Positions 29,790 to 38,281 of a DNA stretch of 48,144 nt are shown here, piece by piece. A program made the translations under genes and the position numbers. The stretch is from Moraxella caviae (GTDB lineage Bacteria > Pseudomonadota > Gammaproteobacteria > Pseudomonadales > Moraxellaceae): the NCBI RefSeq assembly GCF_002014985.1, contig NZ_MUXU01000015.1:1-48144 (forward strand), in the 5' to 3' direction. The notes below the pieces were generated by a model. It was not told where the DNA came from and did not search any database. It saw nothing but the letters and a program-made list of their open reading frames with translations. The stretch's first letter is position 1, and each line of letters starts with the position of its first letter.

Positions 29790-30347
29790 TCAAAACGCAG
29801 AATTTGGCTGCTGCAAAAAGGCGATTTCTTCTGCGGTGGATTCACGCCCCAAAATCGCATTGCGGTGCGGATAACACCCAAAGCGGTCAATGATTGCCTT
29901 ATGGCGCACTTTAAACCCACAAGTGGGCGCATCGCCAATTTTATCAAAAATTACTGCCGCCTGCTCATGAATGATGGCAGATTCTGAGTGTATGAACGGC
30001 ATAGCGGTGAAAATTTGCGCCTGCGTGGGCAAATTGGCAAATTCTGGCGCTTTGATGGCTTCTTGCACCAAAACCAAAGCAATGCCATCATGGGCAAATG
30101 CCGCTGGCGAATCACGGTACGCATTGCGTGTGAACTGACCCAAAAGCAAAATTTGCGCCAATCCGCCAAAGCTGCACGACTACCACGCCCACAGCTCGCC
30201 TGTCGCCGCCTGCGCAATCAATGGCGCAAAACGCTCACGGATTGTGCCGTCAAATTCATCAGATTTGGCAAACCAATTTGGCTTTATGCTGCCCACAAAC
30301 CAAAATTGTAAAATCTCATCGGCTTTTTCGTGGTGAGTGTAGGTCAT
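29790..30347 (-). pseudogene. DUF924-family gene interrupted by an in-frame stop
   Basis: Two consecutive fragments in the same frame together cover a full DUF924-type protein of about 185 codons. The first half starts at ATG 30347 and contains ILQFWFVG and IRERFAPLIAQAATGELWAW. It ends at TAG (30180-30182, codon 56). The second half resumes with LAQILLLGQFTRNAYRDS and ends with the family C-terminus HRNAILGRESTAEEIAFL. Because no frameshift is needed, a single substitution created the stop. The usual LLLDQF motif reads LLLGQF, consistent with relaxed selection. Readthrough or a sequencing error remain possible. Confidence 0.82.
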
Positions 30348-30449
30348 GTTGTTTTCTTTTTTGGGTGTGTGGGCGATTTTATAATCAAAATCTGCTGATG
30401 GCAAGCTCAATCACGCAGCGGCAAAACGATACACGGCGATACACTTGGG

Positions 30450-32561
30450 CTAAGCATTCACATACTCTTTCGCATCAGGCAGCCAAGTGCTGACGATTTG
30501 GTGCGCCAAATCTTGGCGTGCGCTGTCTTCTATCAACTGATGAGCAATGCGCTCTGCCGCCACCAAAAGCGTCTCATCACGCACAATGTCCGCCAGATAA
30601 TAGCCCATATCGCCCGTTTGCCGCTTGCCCAAAAGCTCGCCTGCACCACGCAGCTCCAAATCTTTTTGGGCAATGACAAAGCCGTCCGTGCTATCACGCA
30701 GCACATTGAGCCGCTCGATGCCCGTGGGCGATAATGGCGTTTGGTATAAAAGCACACAAAACGACTTTGCCGAACCACGCCCCACACGCCCACGCAGCTG
30801 ATGCAGCTGTGATAATCCCAGCCGCTCAGCGTTTTCAATCACCATCAAAGACGCATTCGGCACGTCCACGCCCACTTCAATAACGGTCGTCGCCACCAAA
30901 AGGTCAATCTCGCCTGCTTTAAATTGCGCCATCGTTTCTTGTTTTTGCGCAGCTTTCATTTTGCCATGCACAAGCCCAATGCGAATGTCCAGCCGCTCGC
31001 ACAAATCTTCATACAAAAGCTCAGCCGACTGCGCATCCAGCACGCTGGATTCTTCCACCAAAGGACACACCCAGTAGGCTTGCTTGCCCGCTTTACAATT
31101 TGCCGAAATGCGCTCAATGACTTCATCACGGCGATCACGATTGATGGTAACTGTGGTGATGGGCGTGCGATTGGGCGGCAGCTCGTCAATCACTGACACG
31201 TCCATATCGCCATACATACTCATCGCCAGCGTGCGTGGAATGGGCGTGGCGGTCATGGCAAGCTGGTGCGGCGTAGAATTTGCCACGCCTTTATTGGTCA
31301 AGGCAAGCCGCTGCTCCACACCAAAGCGGTGCTGCTCATCAATAATCACCAGTCCCAGCTTGGCAAACGCCACTTCATCTTGAAATAAAGCGTGCGTCCC
31401 CACGACAATCTGCACGTCATTATTGGCAATGGCAGCCAGCATTTCTCGGCGCTCTTTGCTGCCTTGCTTGCCAAGCAGCCTGCCAATGCCCACACCCAAA
31501 GGCGCAAACCATTTCTCAAAATTCGCACCGTGCTGCTCTGCCAAAATCTCGGTCGGCGCCATGATTGCCACTTGCCAGCCGCTGTCAATCGCACGGCAAG
31601 CGGTCAGTGCCGCCACCAGCGTCTTGCCTGCGCCCACATCGCCTTGAATCAGCCGCAGCATGGGGCGAGATGTCGCCATGTCCGCCACCGCTTCGTCAAT
31701 CACTCGTTTTTGGGCATTCGTCAGCCCAAATGGCAAGCCTGCTATGAGCTTATCGGCAAGTTCACTGTCCGTCTGGCAGCGTGGCGCTTTGTATTGATAG
31801 ACGTTTTTACGGCGGTATAAAAAACTCAGCTGATGCGCCACCAGCTCTTCAATGATGATGCGCTGACACGCAGGGTGCGTGCGCTCTTTTAAGCCTTGCA
31901 GCAGTGCGGTTTGGGTGAAAATATCCGCCTGACTATCAGGCAAATGAATCTGAATGAGCGCACCCAACAAATCTGCGCCTGTATCCGCCACGCCTGCCGC
32001 TTGTAAATCGGCTGGGCTTAGGCAGTACAAGCCCTTTGGCTTGATGGCGGCGATGGCAAGGCGCACCAGTTGGCGCAGCTTATTTTGGTGTAAGCCCTTG
32101 GTCGCAGGATAAATCGGCAACAAACCAGACTCAAATTGCTTGGTGCCTGTGATGTGAAATTCTGGGTGCGCCATTTGCACGCCGTAGCGGCTGATTTTAA
32201 TCTCGCCAAAAGCCGTGATGTTCGCACCGATTTGCATGGTGTTTTTTAGCCCTGCATACGCCTTAAAAAAGCGCAAAACCAGCGTGCCTGTGTCGTCTTC
32301 CAGCGCCACGCTTAGCCCAGTGCGATTATTCTCAACGTGCGTTACCACGCCAGACACCAGCACGCTTGCGCCATGGCTGACATCACGAATATCCACACGG
32401 CGGCTGCGGTCTTCGTAATCACGTGGTAAGTGCATGAGCAAATCAAACACCCGATGAATGCCAATATCCGCAAGCCTGCCAGCCAGCGCACCGCCCACGC
32501 CAGACAGCGCAGTGATGGGGAGATTGGCAGGGTGAATGAATCGAGAAGCGGTCTTGGTCAT
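30450..32561 (-). CDS. recG: ATP-dependent DNA helicase RecG
   Basis: Helicase that regresses stalled replication forks and processes recombination intermediates, about 703 aa, close to E. coli RecG (693). The N-terminal wedge/OB domain has an LPRDYEDRSRRVDI segment. The helicase core shows GDVGAGKT (Walker A), DEQHRFG (motif II), MTATPIPRTL (motif III) and HQLRGRVGRG (motif VI). The C-terminal DLELRGAGELLG stretch is typical. I chose ATG 32561. An in-frame Met 15 codons upstream adds a stretch without similarity. No strong ribosome-binding site distinguishes them. Confidence 0.97.
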   Translation of the reverse strand: MTKTASRFIHPANLPITALSGVGGALAGRLADIGIHRVFDLLMHLPRDYEDRSRRVDIRDVSHGASVLVSGVVTHVENNRTGLSVALEDDTGTLVLRFFKAYAGLKNTMQIGANITAFGEIKISRYGVQMAHPEFHITGTKQFESGLLPIYPATKGLHQNKLRQLVRLAIAAIKPKGLYCLSPADLQAAGVADTGADLLGALIQIHLPDSQADIFTQTALLQGLKERTHPACQRIIIEELVAHQLSFLYRRKNVYQYKAPRCQTDSELADKLIAGLPFGLTNAQKRVIDEAVADMATSRPMLRLIQGDVGAGKTLVAALTACRAIDSGWQVAIMAPTEILAEQHGANFEKWFAPLGVGIGRLLGKQGSKERREMLAAIANNDVQIVVGTHALFQDEVAFAKLGLVIIDEQHRFGVEQRLALTNKGVANSTPHQLAMTATPIPRTLAMSMYGDMDVSVIDELPPNRTPITTVTINRDRRDEVIERISANCKAGKQAYWVCPLVEESSVLDAQSAELLYEDLCERLDIRIGLVHGKMKAAQKQETMAQFKAGEIDLLVATTVIEVGVDVPNASLMVIENAERLGLSQLHQLRGRVGRGSAKSFCVLLYQTPLSPTGIERLNVLRDSTDGFVIAQKDLELRGAGELLGKRQTGDMGYYLADIVRDETLLVAAERIAHQLIEDSARQDLAHQIVSTWLPDAKEYVNA

Positions 32562-32777
32562 GGCGTTTGGGTTTTTAAATTTTAGCTTTAAAATTTGGGC
32601 TTTCAAATGAGTTTGCTGGCTTTTGTCAGCTTGGCGGCGGGTTTAATTTTGACAAGTCTAAACAAATCCTGCGAAAAACGGCACTTGGTTACAATTTGTG
32701 GTGGTTTATACACAAAATTTTCTTTACAATGGTGTGATTTTACAACCATTTCCCCCAATTTTAAAGAAAAGATTGCC

Positions 32778-33914
32778 ATGAATACCGCCTTTTTTGTCAA
32801 TGCACGCCCCATCACCGCCAAAGTTTATTACGCTTTGATGGGCGTTTTTGCACTCATCGCCACGCTATTTATCAGCGGCTGCGCCAGTACGCCTGCTGCG
32901 CCTGCCGCCAGCGTTTCTGCCGACAAACCCACCGTTGCGCTCGTGCTGGGCGGTGGTGGCGCGCGCGGTTTTGCGCACATTGGCGTGATTGACGCATTAG
33001 AAAGCAGCGGCATTCGCCCTGATATGGTTGTTGGCACCAGCGCGGGGGCGATGGTCGGTGCGCTGTATGCGTCTGGCAAATCACCCAAAGAACTTAGCAA
33101 ACTGGCGCAGTCTTTCAACCAAAACGACGTCATCGTCATCAAACCCAGCCAAGACGGCTTGCTTGATGGCGATAAAATCCGTGAATTTATCAATGCCAAC
33201 GTGAACAATCAGCCGATTGAAAAACTGCCCATGCGCTTTGTCGCTGTGGCAACCGACAGCCGCACCAAAACCGCCGCCACTTTCCGCCAAGGCGACACAG
33301 GCTTTGCAGTGCAGGCGTCATCAAGCCTGCCAAAGCTGTTTGCGCCTGTCAGCATCAATGGCGTGCGCTATGTGGACGGCGGTCAAAGCGCCCTTGTGCC
33401 AGCGCGTGTTGCTCGCTCGCTTGGTGCGGATGTCGTGATTTCGGTGGATTTGATGGGATATGCGCCTGCCAAAAATGCGTCCACACCCAGCGTGGAAATT
33501 GAGCGCAACGATAAAGGCGTGAAATTGGCGTGGGGCAAGGATACGCTTGAGCTGCCGATTAACCTTGATGGGCTGAACAAGCAAATGAAAGATTTGCCCA
33601 TCAGTATCAATGTGGAAAAATTGCTGTCTTTCATTCCTAAAAAGGCAAGCATTCCGCTGCCGCAAGGCGCACCAGAAAATCTGCCAACCAGCAAGCAAGA
33701 CATCGCCAAATTCATCAATCTTGCCAATATCGGTACCAACGCCAAAACCAATCCTGCCGACCTTGCCGCAAGTGATGTGGTGATTGCGCCTGATTTGTCG
33801 GCATTTTTGGTGTTTGACACAGGCGAGCGCACCGCTTTGATGGACGCAGGTCGCAATGCTGCCAATGCTGCCCTACCGCAAATCAAATCCGCCATCAAAG
33901 AACACCGCAAATAA
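32778..33914 (+). CDS. Patatin-like phospholipase lipoprotein
   Basis: A 378-aa predicted serine lipid hydrolase of the patatin/RssA-NTE group. An N-terminal membrane segment ends in lipobox ISGC (C35), so it is probably a lipoprotein facing the periplasm. The patatin fold follows: oxyanion loop LGGGGARGFAH (about 57-67), nucleophile elbow GTSAG with S88, and the catalytic Asp in YVDGG (D200). The region past 230 is less conserved. The ATG at 32778 is chosen because upstream sequence is AT-rich and lacks similarity. A word matching the DnaA-box pattern (TTATACACA, 32706-32714) lies in the spacer before it. The substrate is unknown. Confidence 0.92.
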   Translation: MNTAFFVNARPITAKVYYALMGVFALIATLFISGCASTPAAPAASVSADKPTVALVLGGGGARGFAHIGVIDALESSGIRPDMVVGTSAGAMVGALYASGKSPKELSKLAQSFNQNDVIVIKPSQDGLLDGDKIREFINANVNNQPIEKLPMRFVAVATDSRTKTAATFRQGDTGFAVQASSSLPKLFAPVSINGVRYVDGGQSALVPARVARSLGADVVISVDLMGYAPAKNASTPSVEIERNDKGVKLAWGKDTLELPINLDGLNKQMKDLPISINVEKLLSFIPKKASIPLPQGAPENLPTSKQDIAKFINLANIGTNAKTNPADLAASDVVIAPDLSAFLVFDTGERTALMDAGRNAANAALPQIKSAIKEHRK

Positions 33915-33923
33915 TGCACACCA

Positions 33924-33939
33924 TGTTCCACATGAAACC
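33924..33939 (+). repeat. parS-like 16-mer, copy 1
   Basis: TGTTCCACATGAAACC resembles the ParB-binding parS consensus TGTTTCACGTGAAACA, differing at three positions including one in the central CACGTG. Its last 15 bases recur at 34214-34228. Shared sequence is certain; function is not. Confidence 0.4.
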
Positions 33940-33940
33940 T

Positions 33941-33968
33941 AAAACGCACCGATGATGGTGCGTTTTTT
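33941..33968 (+). terminator. Rho-independent terminator after the patatin gene
   Basis: AAAACGCACC (33941-33950) pairs with GGTGCGTTTT (33957-33966), followed by T residues. Confidence 0.88.
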
Positions 33969-33987
33969 ATGGGTTTGGCAAAACAAA

Positions 33988-34180
33988 AACCCAACATGAT
34001 TTTAATCTCACTTTAAAATGTTGGGTTATGCTTTCGCTAACCCAACTTACAGCCATTCCATCAATTTATCCACACATTAAATTAAAGAACGATTTGTAAG
34101 CTGGGTTGATTGGAACGAAAACCCAATAAATTCAAGAGGTTATTTTAAAAAATGTTGGGTTGCACTTTGCTAACCTACGA
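33988..34180. repeat. Palindrome-rich repeat cluster (GTTGGGTTA family)
   Basis: The non-coding spacer holds three related units. AACCCAACAT (33988-33997) is inverted at 34018-34027. GTTGGGTTA (34020-34028) is inverted as TAACCCAAC (34038-34046). A diverged copy, TTGGGTTGCACTTTGCTAACCTA, stands near 34155-34177. TGTAAGCTGGGTT (34095-34107) is a near-inverted copy of AACCCAACTTACA. This looks like a dispersed intergenic palindrome. No frame of note occurs in it. Confidence 0.7.
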
Positions 34181-34212
34181 ATGCCGCCACCGACCAACCA
34201 CAATCTAACCCA

Positions 34213-34228
34213 CGTTCCACATGAAACC
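34213..34228 (+). repeat. parS-like 16-mer, copy 2
   Basis: CGTTCCACATGAAACC repeats 15 of the 16 bases of the copy at 33924-33939 in the same orientation, about 290 bp away, on the other side of the palindrome cluster. Confidence 0.4.
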
Positions 34229-34243
34229 CACCAAATCCACCCA

Positions 34244-34277
34244 AGATAAAACCCCAAAACTTATCGTCTTGGGGTTT
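34244..34277 (-). terminator. Rho-independent terminator after paeA
   Basis: Minus-strand AACCCCAA (34269-34276) pairs with TTGGGGTT (34250-34257), followed by TTATCTTGG. It lies just past the paeA stop. Confidence 0.8.
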
Positions 34278-34286
34278 GTTATCGCC

Positions 34287-35633
34287 TTACATCCAATCAC
34301 GCTCAACTTCATCGTCAGGCTTGACGCTCTTATCAACGCTTGGCGCATCAAGGCGGGTAACGAGTAATTGGTCAATTTTATAATGGTCAATGTCCACCAC
34401 TTCAAATTTATACCCTTCATGTTCCACCCAGTCGGCAGGACGCGGAATCTTACGCAAGCGATACATAATAAAGCCCGCCAGCGTTTCATAATTGTCCCAA
34501 TCAGGAAAATCTTGAATGTCCAGCGCGTGCTTCACATCGTCAATCGGCGTGATACCATCAATCAGCCAAGAACGCTCATCACGGCGGATAATTTGCAAAT
34601 CTTCGGCTTCTGGCACAACCCAATCGCCCATCACCGTCATCATAATATCCGACAGCGTAATCAGCCCCACCACGAGCGCATATTCGTTAATCACCACCGC
34701 AATTTTTTCTTTGCTGGCACGAAAACGGTCAAGCAGCTCAGACAAAGTCAGCGTGTCAGGGATAATCAGCACGTTGCGAATGCTGGATTCATTAAGCTGA
34801 ATGAACGACTGATTATTCATCACACGCACCAAAATATCCTTGGTGTCCACATAGCCGATGACTTGGTCAATATGCTCATCGCACACCAAAAACTTAGAAT
34901 ACGGATAATCGGCAATCTTTTGACGAATGGATTCTTCGGATTCTTGCAAGGTGAAAAACACCACATCATCACGCGTGGTCATGGACGATGGCACGGTGCG
35001 CTCTTCTAGCTCAAACACATTTTCAATGAAATGATGCTCTTGCTGCTGCAGCACGCCCGCTTGTGCGCCTGCATCCACGATGGCAGAAATGTCATCAAAA
35101 GTGATGCTGTCTTCACGCACGGTGTTGATTTTAAAAATGCGAAAGGTGAGATTGGCAATGGCATTGATAAACCACGCCAAAGGCTTGACGAGCTTAATCA
35201 CCAGCAGCATCGGATTGATGACCGCCAGCGCCACTTTTTCAGGGTTAATCATCGCCACACGCTTAGGAATCAAGTCAGCGTATAAGATGAACAGCAGCGT
35301 TACCACCACAAATGACGTGAAAAAGGCGATGTTATCAAGCCATGCACCCTGATAAAACTGCCCAACAAATGCCGCCACATAAGGACGAATCGCCCCTTCA
35401 CCGACCGAGCCGCCCAAGATGGCAACGGCATTAAGCCCGATTTGTGATGTGGCAAAAAAATCCGCCGAATGTTCTTGTAAATGCAGGATTTTATCTGCAC
35501 GCGCATCGCCAGATTCGGATAAAAGTTTGAGTTTGATTTTGCGCGCGCCTGCCAAGGCGATTTCGGAAATCGAGAAAAAACTGGATACCAAAATCAAAAT
35601 CAGGATTAAAAAAAGATGTTGAGCAAGTTCCAC
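34287..35633 (-). CDS. paeA: CNNM/CBS-domain membrane protein PaeA (YtfL)
   Basis: A 448-aa inner-membrane protein that follows E. coli YtfL/PaeA closely, a protein linked to polyamine (cadaverine/putrescine) handling. The DUF21/CNNM membrane domain covers about 1-190, with FFSISEIALAGARKIKLKLL and FATSQIGLNAVAILGG. A pair of CBS domains (about 210-335) includes SKFLVCDEHIDQVIGYVDTKDIL. The C-terminal CorC/HlyC domain (about 350-430) ends with GYKFEVVDIDHYKIDQLLVTR. The start is GTG at 35633 with no clear ribosome-binding site. There is nothing in the context to show which ion or amine it handles here. Confidence 0.9.
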   Translation of the reverse strand: MELAQHLFLILILILVSSFFSISEIALAGARKIKLKLLSESGDARADKILHLQEHSADFFATSQIGLNAVAILGGSVGEGAIRPYVAAFVGQFYQGAWLDNIAFFTSFVVVTLLFILYADLIPKRVAMINPEKVALAVINPMLLVIKLVKPLAWFINAIANLTFRIFKINTVREDSITFDDISAIVDAGAQAGVLQQQEHHFIENVFELEERTVPSSMTTRDDVVFFTLQESEESIRQKIADYPYSKFLVCDEHIDQVIGYVDTKDILVRVMNNQSFIQLNESSIRNVLIIPDTLTLSELLDRFRASKEKIAVVINEYALVVGLITLSDIMMTVMGDWVVPEAEDLQIIRRDERSWLIDGITPIDDVKHALDIQDFPDWDNYETLAGFIMYRLRKIPRPADWVEHEGYKFEVVDIDHYKIDQLLVTRLDAPSVDKSVKPDDEVERDWM

Positions 35634-35811
35634 GGTAAGTATTTGGTTGTCAAAGATGTGGCTAGTTTAGCAAGGTGTGCGCCCAAAATTCAAGATGACG
35701 AATGTAAAAACTGTCTACAAAACGTTAAAAAGCGCCCAAAATCCAGCCAAAAAGGCGATTTTAAGCGCATAGCGTATCCGCTTAAATTGCTTTGGTTTAT
35801 TATTTCAATTT

Positions 35812-36591
35812 TTATTTCGGCTGGCAAGCAATCACCTGCCCTTTTACGCCGCTGGCAGCGTCCGTCATCAAATACACATACGCCGCCATGATGTCTTCAG
35901 GTGTCTTTAAAGTATTTGGGTCTTCGCCGGGGAAAGCGTGCGCGCGCATATTGGTGCGTGTCGCTCCGGGGTTGATGGCGTTAAAGCGCAGGGCGGTGTG
36001 ATTTTGGGTTTCTTGGGTGAACAGCTCGCACATACCTTCGGTGGCTTGCTTGGACAGCGCATACGCACCCCAAAATGCGCGCGGCTTGGCAACGCCACTG
36101 CTGGTAAACACCACCGAACCGCTAGGCGCAGCCATCAGCAGCGGAAACAGCGCCTGTGTCAGCATAAAAACGGACGTGGTGTTAATACGCATCACCTGCT
36201 CAAAGGTAATGGGATCGTACATCTCAAGCGGTGTCAATGCGCCTAGAATACTGGCATTGTGTAGCACGCCATCCAGTCGCCCAAATTCACGCTCAATCAG
36301 GCGCGCGGTCTCGTTCATCTGCGCAAACGTTACTTTTTCCAAATCCATCGGTAAAATCGCAGGCGTTGGCAAGCCTTGCGCTTCAATCTCATCGTACACT
36401 TCTTCTAGTTTGCTTTGCGTGCGCCCAAGCAAAAGTACCGTTGCGCCAAGTTTGGCATAAGTCAGCGCCGCCACACGCCCAATGCCTGCGCCTGCGCCCG
36501 TTACCAAGATAATCTTATCTTTTAGGCAGTCAGCGGCAGGCGAAAAAGCGCGAATCTGCTCATGCAAAGCGTGGTCTTGAGAGGTGGTCAT
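35812..36591 (-). CDS. yciK: YciK-family short-chain dehydrogenase/reductase
   Basis: Rossmann-fold NAD(P)-dependent oxidoreductase of 259 aa. The cofactor motif TGAGAGIG is at 31-38. HNASILGAL corresponds to the NNAG motif. Catalytic Ser lies near 164 and the YxxxK pair is Y177/K181. INPGATRTNMRAHAFPGEDP is characteristic of the YciK subgroup. The substrate of this subgroup is not known to me. AGGACGCACC precedes the ATG. It is 64 bp downstream of the mupP-like gene, and the pair follows ubiG in Pseudomonas too, suggesting a conserved transcription unit. Confidence 0.88.
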   Translation of the reverse strand: MTTSQDHALHEQIRAFSPAADCLKDKIILVTGAGAGIGRVAALTYAKLGATVLLLGRTQSKLEEVYDEIEAQGLPTPAILPMDLEKVTFAQMNETARLIEREFGRLDGVLHNASILGALTPLEMYDPITFEQVMRINTTSVFMLTQALFPLLMAAPSGSVVFTSSGVAKPRAFWGAYALSKQATEGMCELFTQETQNHTALRFNAINPGATRTNMRAHAFPGEDPNTLKTPEDIMAAYVYLMTDAASGVKGQVIACQPK

Positions 36592-36655
36592 GGTGCGTCC
36601 TGTGTTATAAAAATTATGGCTTTTGTTTAATAAGTAATTGAAAATTAAGCAGTTT

Positions 36656-37357
36656 TTACGAAAGCTGCGTCAAAACAAACTGCGCAAGCTCATCTGGCGT
36701 ATCTATCACCACATCCGCTTGCCAGCCATCAAGCGTGGCGTGATCGTCTTTGGAAAGATAGCCAAATTTTGCCACCACAGTCGTCATGCCTGCTGCGTTG
36801 CCCGCTTGAATGTCGCGAATGTGGTCGCCCACATAAATGGCGGTTTGCGGCGCAATGCCAAGCTGCTGGCACGCCAAAAACAGCGGCTCTGGGTCTGGCT
36901 TGGTATTTGCCACATCATCAGGGCATACCAGCACCGCACAGTGCTCGGCAAGTGGCTTGCCGCCCAAGGAAATCTTGGCAAGCAGCTGCTCGGCAAGATA
37001 GCGTGGCTTATTGGTTACAATGCCCCACGCCACGCCCTTTTTCTCAAGCGCAAGCAACAGCGAATCCAACCCTGCAAACACACGGCTGTCCACGCAAATG
37101 TCCGCTTCGTACAAGTCTAAAAATTCTTGGCGATAAGCAAGCAATTTTTCATCATTAAAATCGCTGTCCGCACCAAACATCAAGCGCACCATCGCCCGCG
37201 CGCCTGCCGACACCTGCTCACGAATGGCGGCATCGCTTGGGCAAGCATGGTCGTAATTTTGGCACATTTGCTTGATGATACGAATAAAATCAGGCGCTGT
37301 GTCAATCAGCGTACCGTCCAAATCAAACAGCACGGCTTTTGTTGTGGTTGTTGTCAT
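36656..37357 (-). CDS. mupP: HAD phosphatase, MupP/Gph type
   Basis: HAD-superfamily phosphatase, 233 aa. The nucleophile motif FDLDGTLIDT holds D12 and D14. The helical cap covers about 20-95, the Thr motif reads GIVTNKP, and Lys/Asp motifs read KPDPEPL and YVGDHIRDIQAG. Sequence alone allows phosphoglycolate phosphatase (Gph) or N-acetylmuramate 6-phosphate phosphatase (MupP). I favour MupP because the order ubiG, this gene, yciK is that of Pseudomonas, where MupP functions in cell-wall recycling toward UDP-MurNAc. AmgK and MurU, the other pathway enzymes, are not in this window, so the assignment is inferential. Confidence 0.75.
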   Translation of the reverse strand: MTTTTTKAVLFDLDGTLIDTAPDFIRIIKQMCQNYDHACPSDAAIREQVSAGARAMVRLMFGADSDFNDEKLLAYRQEFLDLYEADICVDSRVFAGLDSLLLALEKKGVAWGIVTNKPRYLAEQLLAKISLGGKPLAEHCAVLVCPDDVANTKPDPEPLFLACQQLGIAPQTAIYVGDHIRDIQAGNAAGMTTVVAKFGYLSKDDHATLDGWQADVVIDTPDELAQFVLTQLS

Positions 37358-37456
37358 ATTTCTTTCATTTGCGTTTATTTATGTTTTGGCTTACACTTAA
37401 TTCAAGCCCAATCACTTCATCTACATTCAACTCAAACTGTGCGCAAACCTACAATC

Positions 37457-37870
37457 CTACTCACTCTCAAGCAGCCAAGTGTTTAGACCTAATCGTTCAA
37501 GTTTTTGACAGGCTTTTTTATCAAAACTTACAAAAACTTGACCGCCCGCCAAATTGCCCGCATAGGCATTGATCATATCTGCAAAATCACCGCCAATTTT
37601 CAACATTTGCAAGCCTTTTGCAATTTCATCTTGCTGAATTACCAAATTATCAACACCAAAAATAAAATCCGACAAAAGGTCATATAAGTCCTGTTTGGCA
37701 ATTTTATAAGCGTATGATAACACCCATACCGTTTCTACAAAAACAGATGTTGGTATGATGATTTTATCAGCATTTTGCAAAACTTGTACAGCGAGCTGTT
37801 GTTGTCCTTACCCATCGTCATCAACAAACAAACGCACCAAAACGTTCGTATCAACCGTCACACTTGTCAT
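37457..37870 (-). pseudogene. PIN-domain toxin (VapC-like) with in-frame stop
   Basis: A start at 37870, preceded by GAAGGGGCG, opens a PIN domain with VDTNVLVRLFVDDDG and then meets TAA (37808-37810, codon 21). The same frame resumes at once with GQQQLAVQVLQNADK and continues through the conserved Glu (PTSVFVETVWVL), Asp (DFADMINAYAG) and Asp (SFDKKA) positions of a ribonuclease toxin. The intact length would be 137 residues. A single base change explains the stop. The antitoxin 10 bp upstream is intact, so loss of the toxin is tolerated. The gene could also be revived by reversion, suppression or internal TTG initiation lacking the first Asp. Confidence 0.82.
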
Positions 37871-37880
37871 GAACGCCCCT

Positions 37881-38210
37881 TCACAATCCCTGCTTACTAC
37901 CTTGTTCTGCCGATTGCGTAATTGCCAAATTTAATTCTTGTATGGTTAAACGAACATCGGTTTTTGTGCGCAATGCACCCGCAAAATCACCAATGCGTTT
38001 TTTCTTTTTTGCGCCATCTGGCTTATTTTGCGCCAAATCTCGCTCTTTTTGCCATGCCAAGAAATCTGCAAATACCGCTTGATCCACACAATAAAATAGC
38101 GACTTACTGTCATTGGTAATGAGTACAGGTGATTTTTTCACCGCTTCAGCAATCATCATCGGACTGGCATTTAGGGCTTGTATGGCGGTCGGATTGGTGA
38201 TAGATAGCAT
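37881..38210 (-). CDS. Phd/YefM-like antitoxin
   Basis: A 109-aa protein in the antitoxin position. The perfect AAGGAGAAGG site before ATG 38210 decides the start. Residues 10-60 (ALNASPMMIAEAVKKSPVLITND then a short beta hairpin and DQAVFADFLAW) look like the Phd/YefM fold, which binds operator DNA as a dimer. The C-terminal part is basic in the middle (AKKKKRIGDF) and then forms a probable helix that would wrap the toxin. It lies 71 bp after ubiG and 10 bp before the PIN gene. Usually such a pair is autorepressed. Confidence 0.75.
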   Translation of the reverse strand: MLSITNPTAIQALNASPMMIAEAVKKSPVLITNDSKSLFYCVDQAVFADFLAWQKERDLAQNKPDGAKKKKRIGDFAGALRTKTDVRLTIQELNLAITQSAEQGSKQGL

Positions 38211-38281
38211 AACCTTCTCCTTGTTATTGGTTGCGGCTTGCAAATTTACCGTCAATGATTAAACTTGGCTTGACTTAAAAC

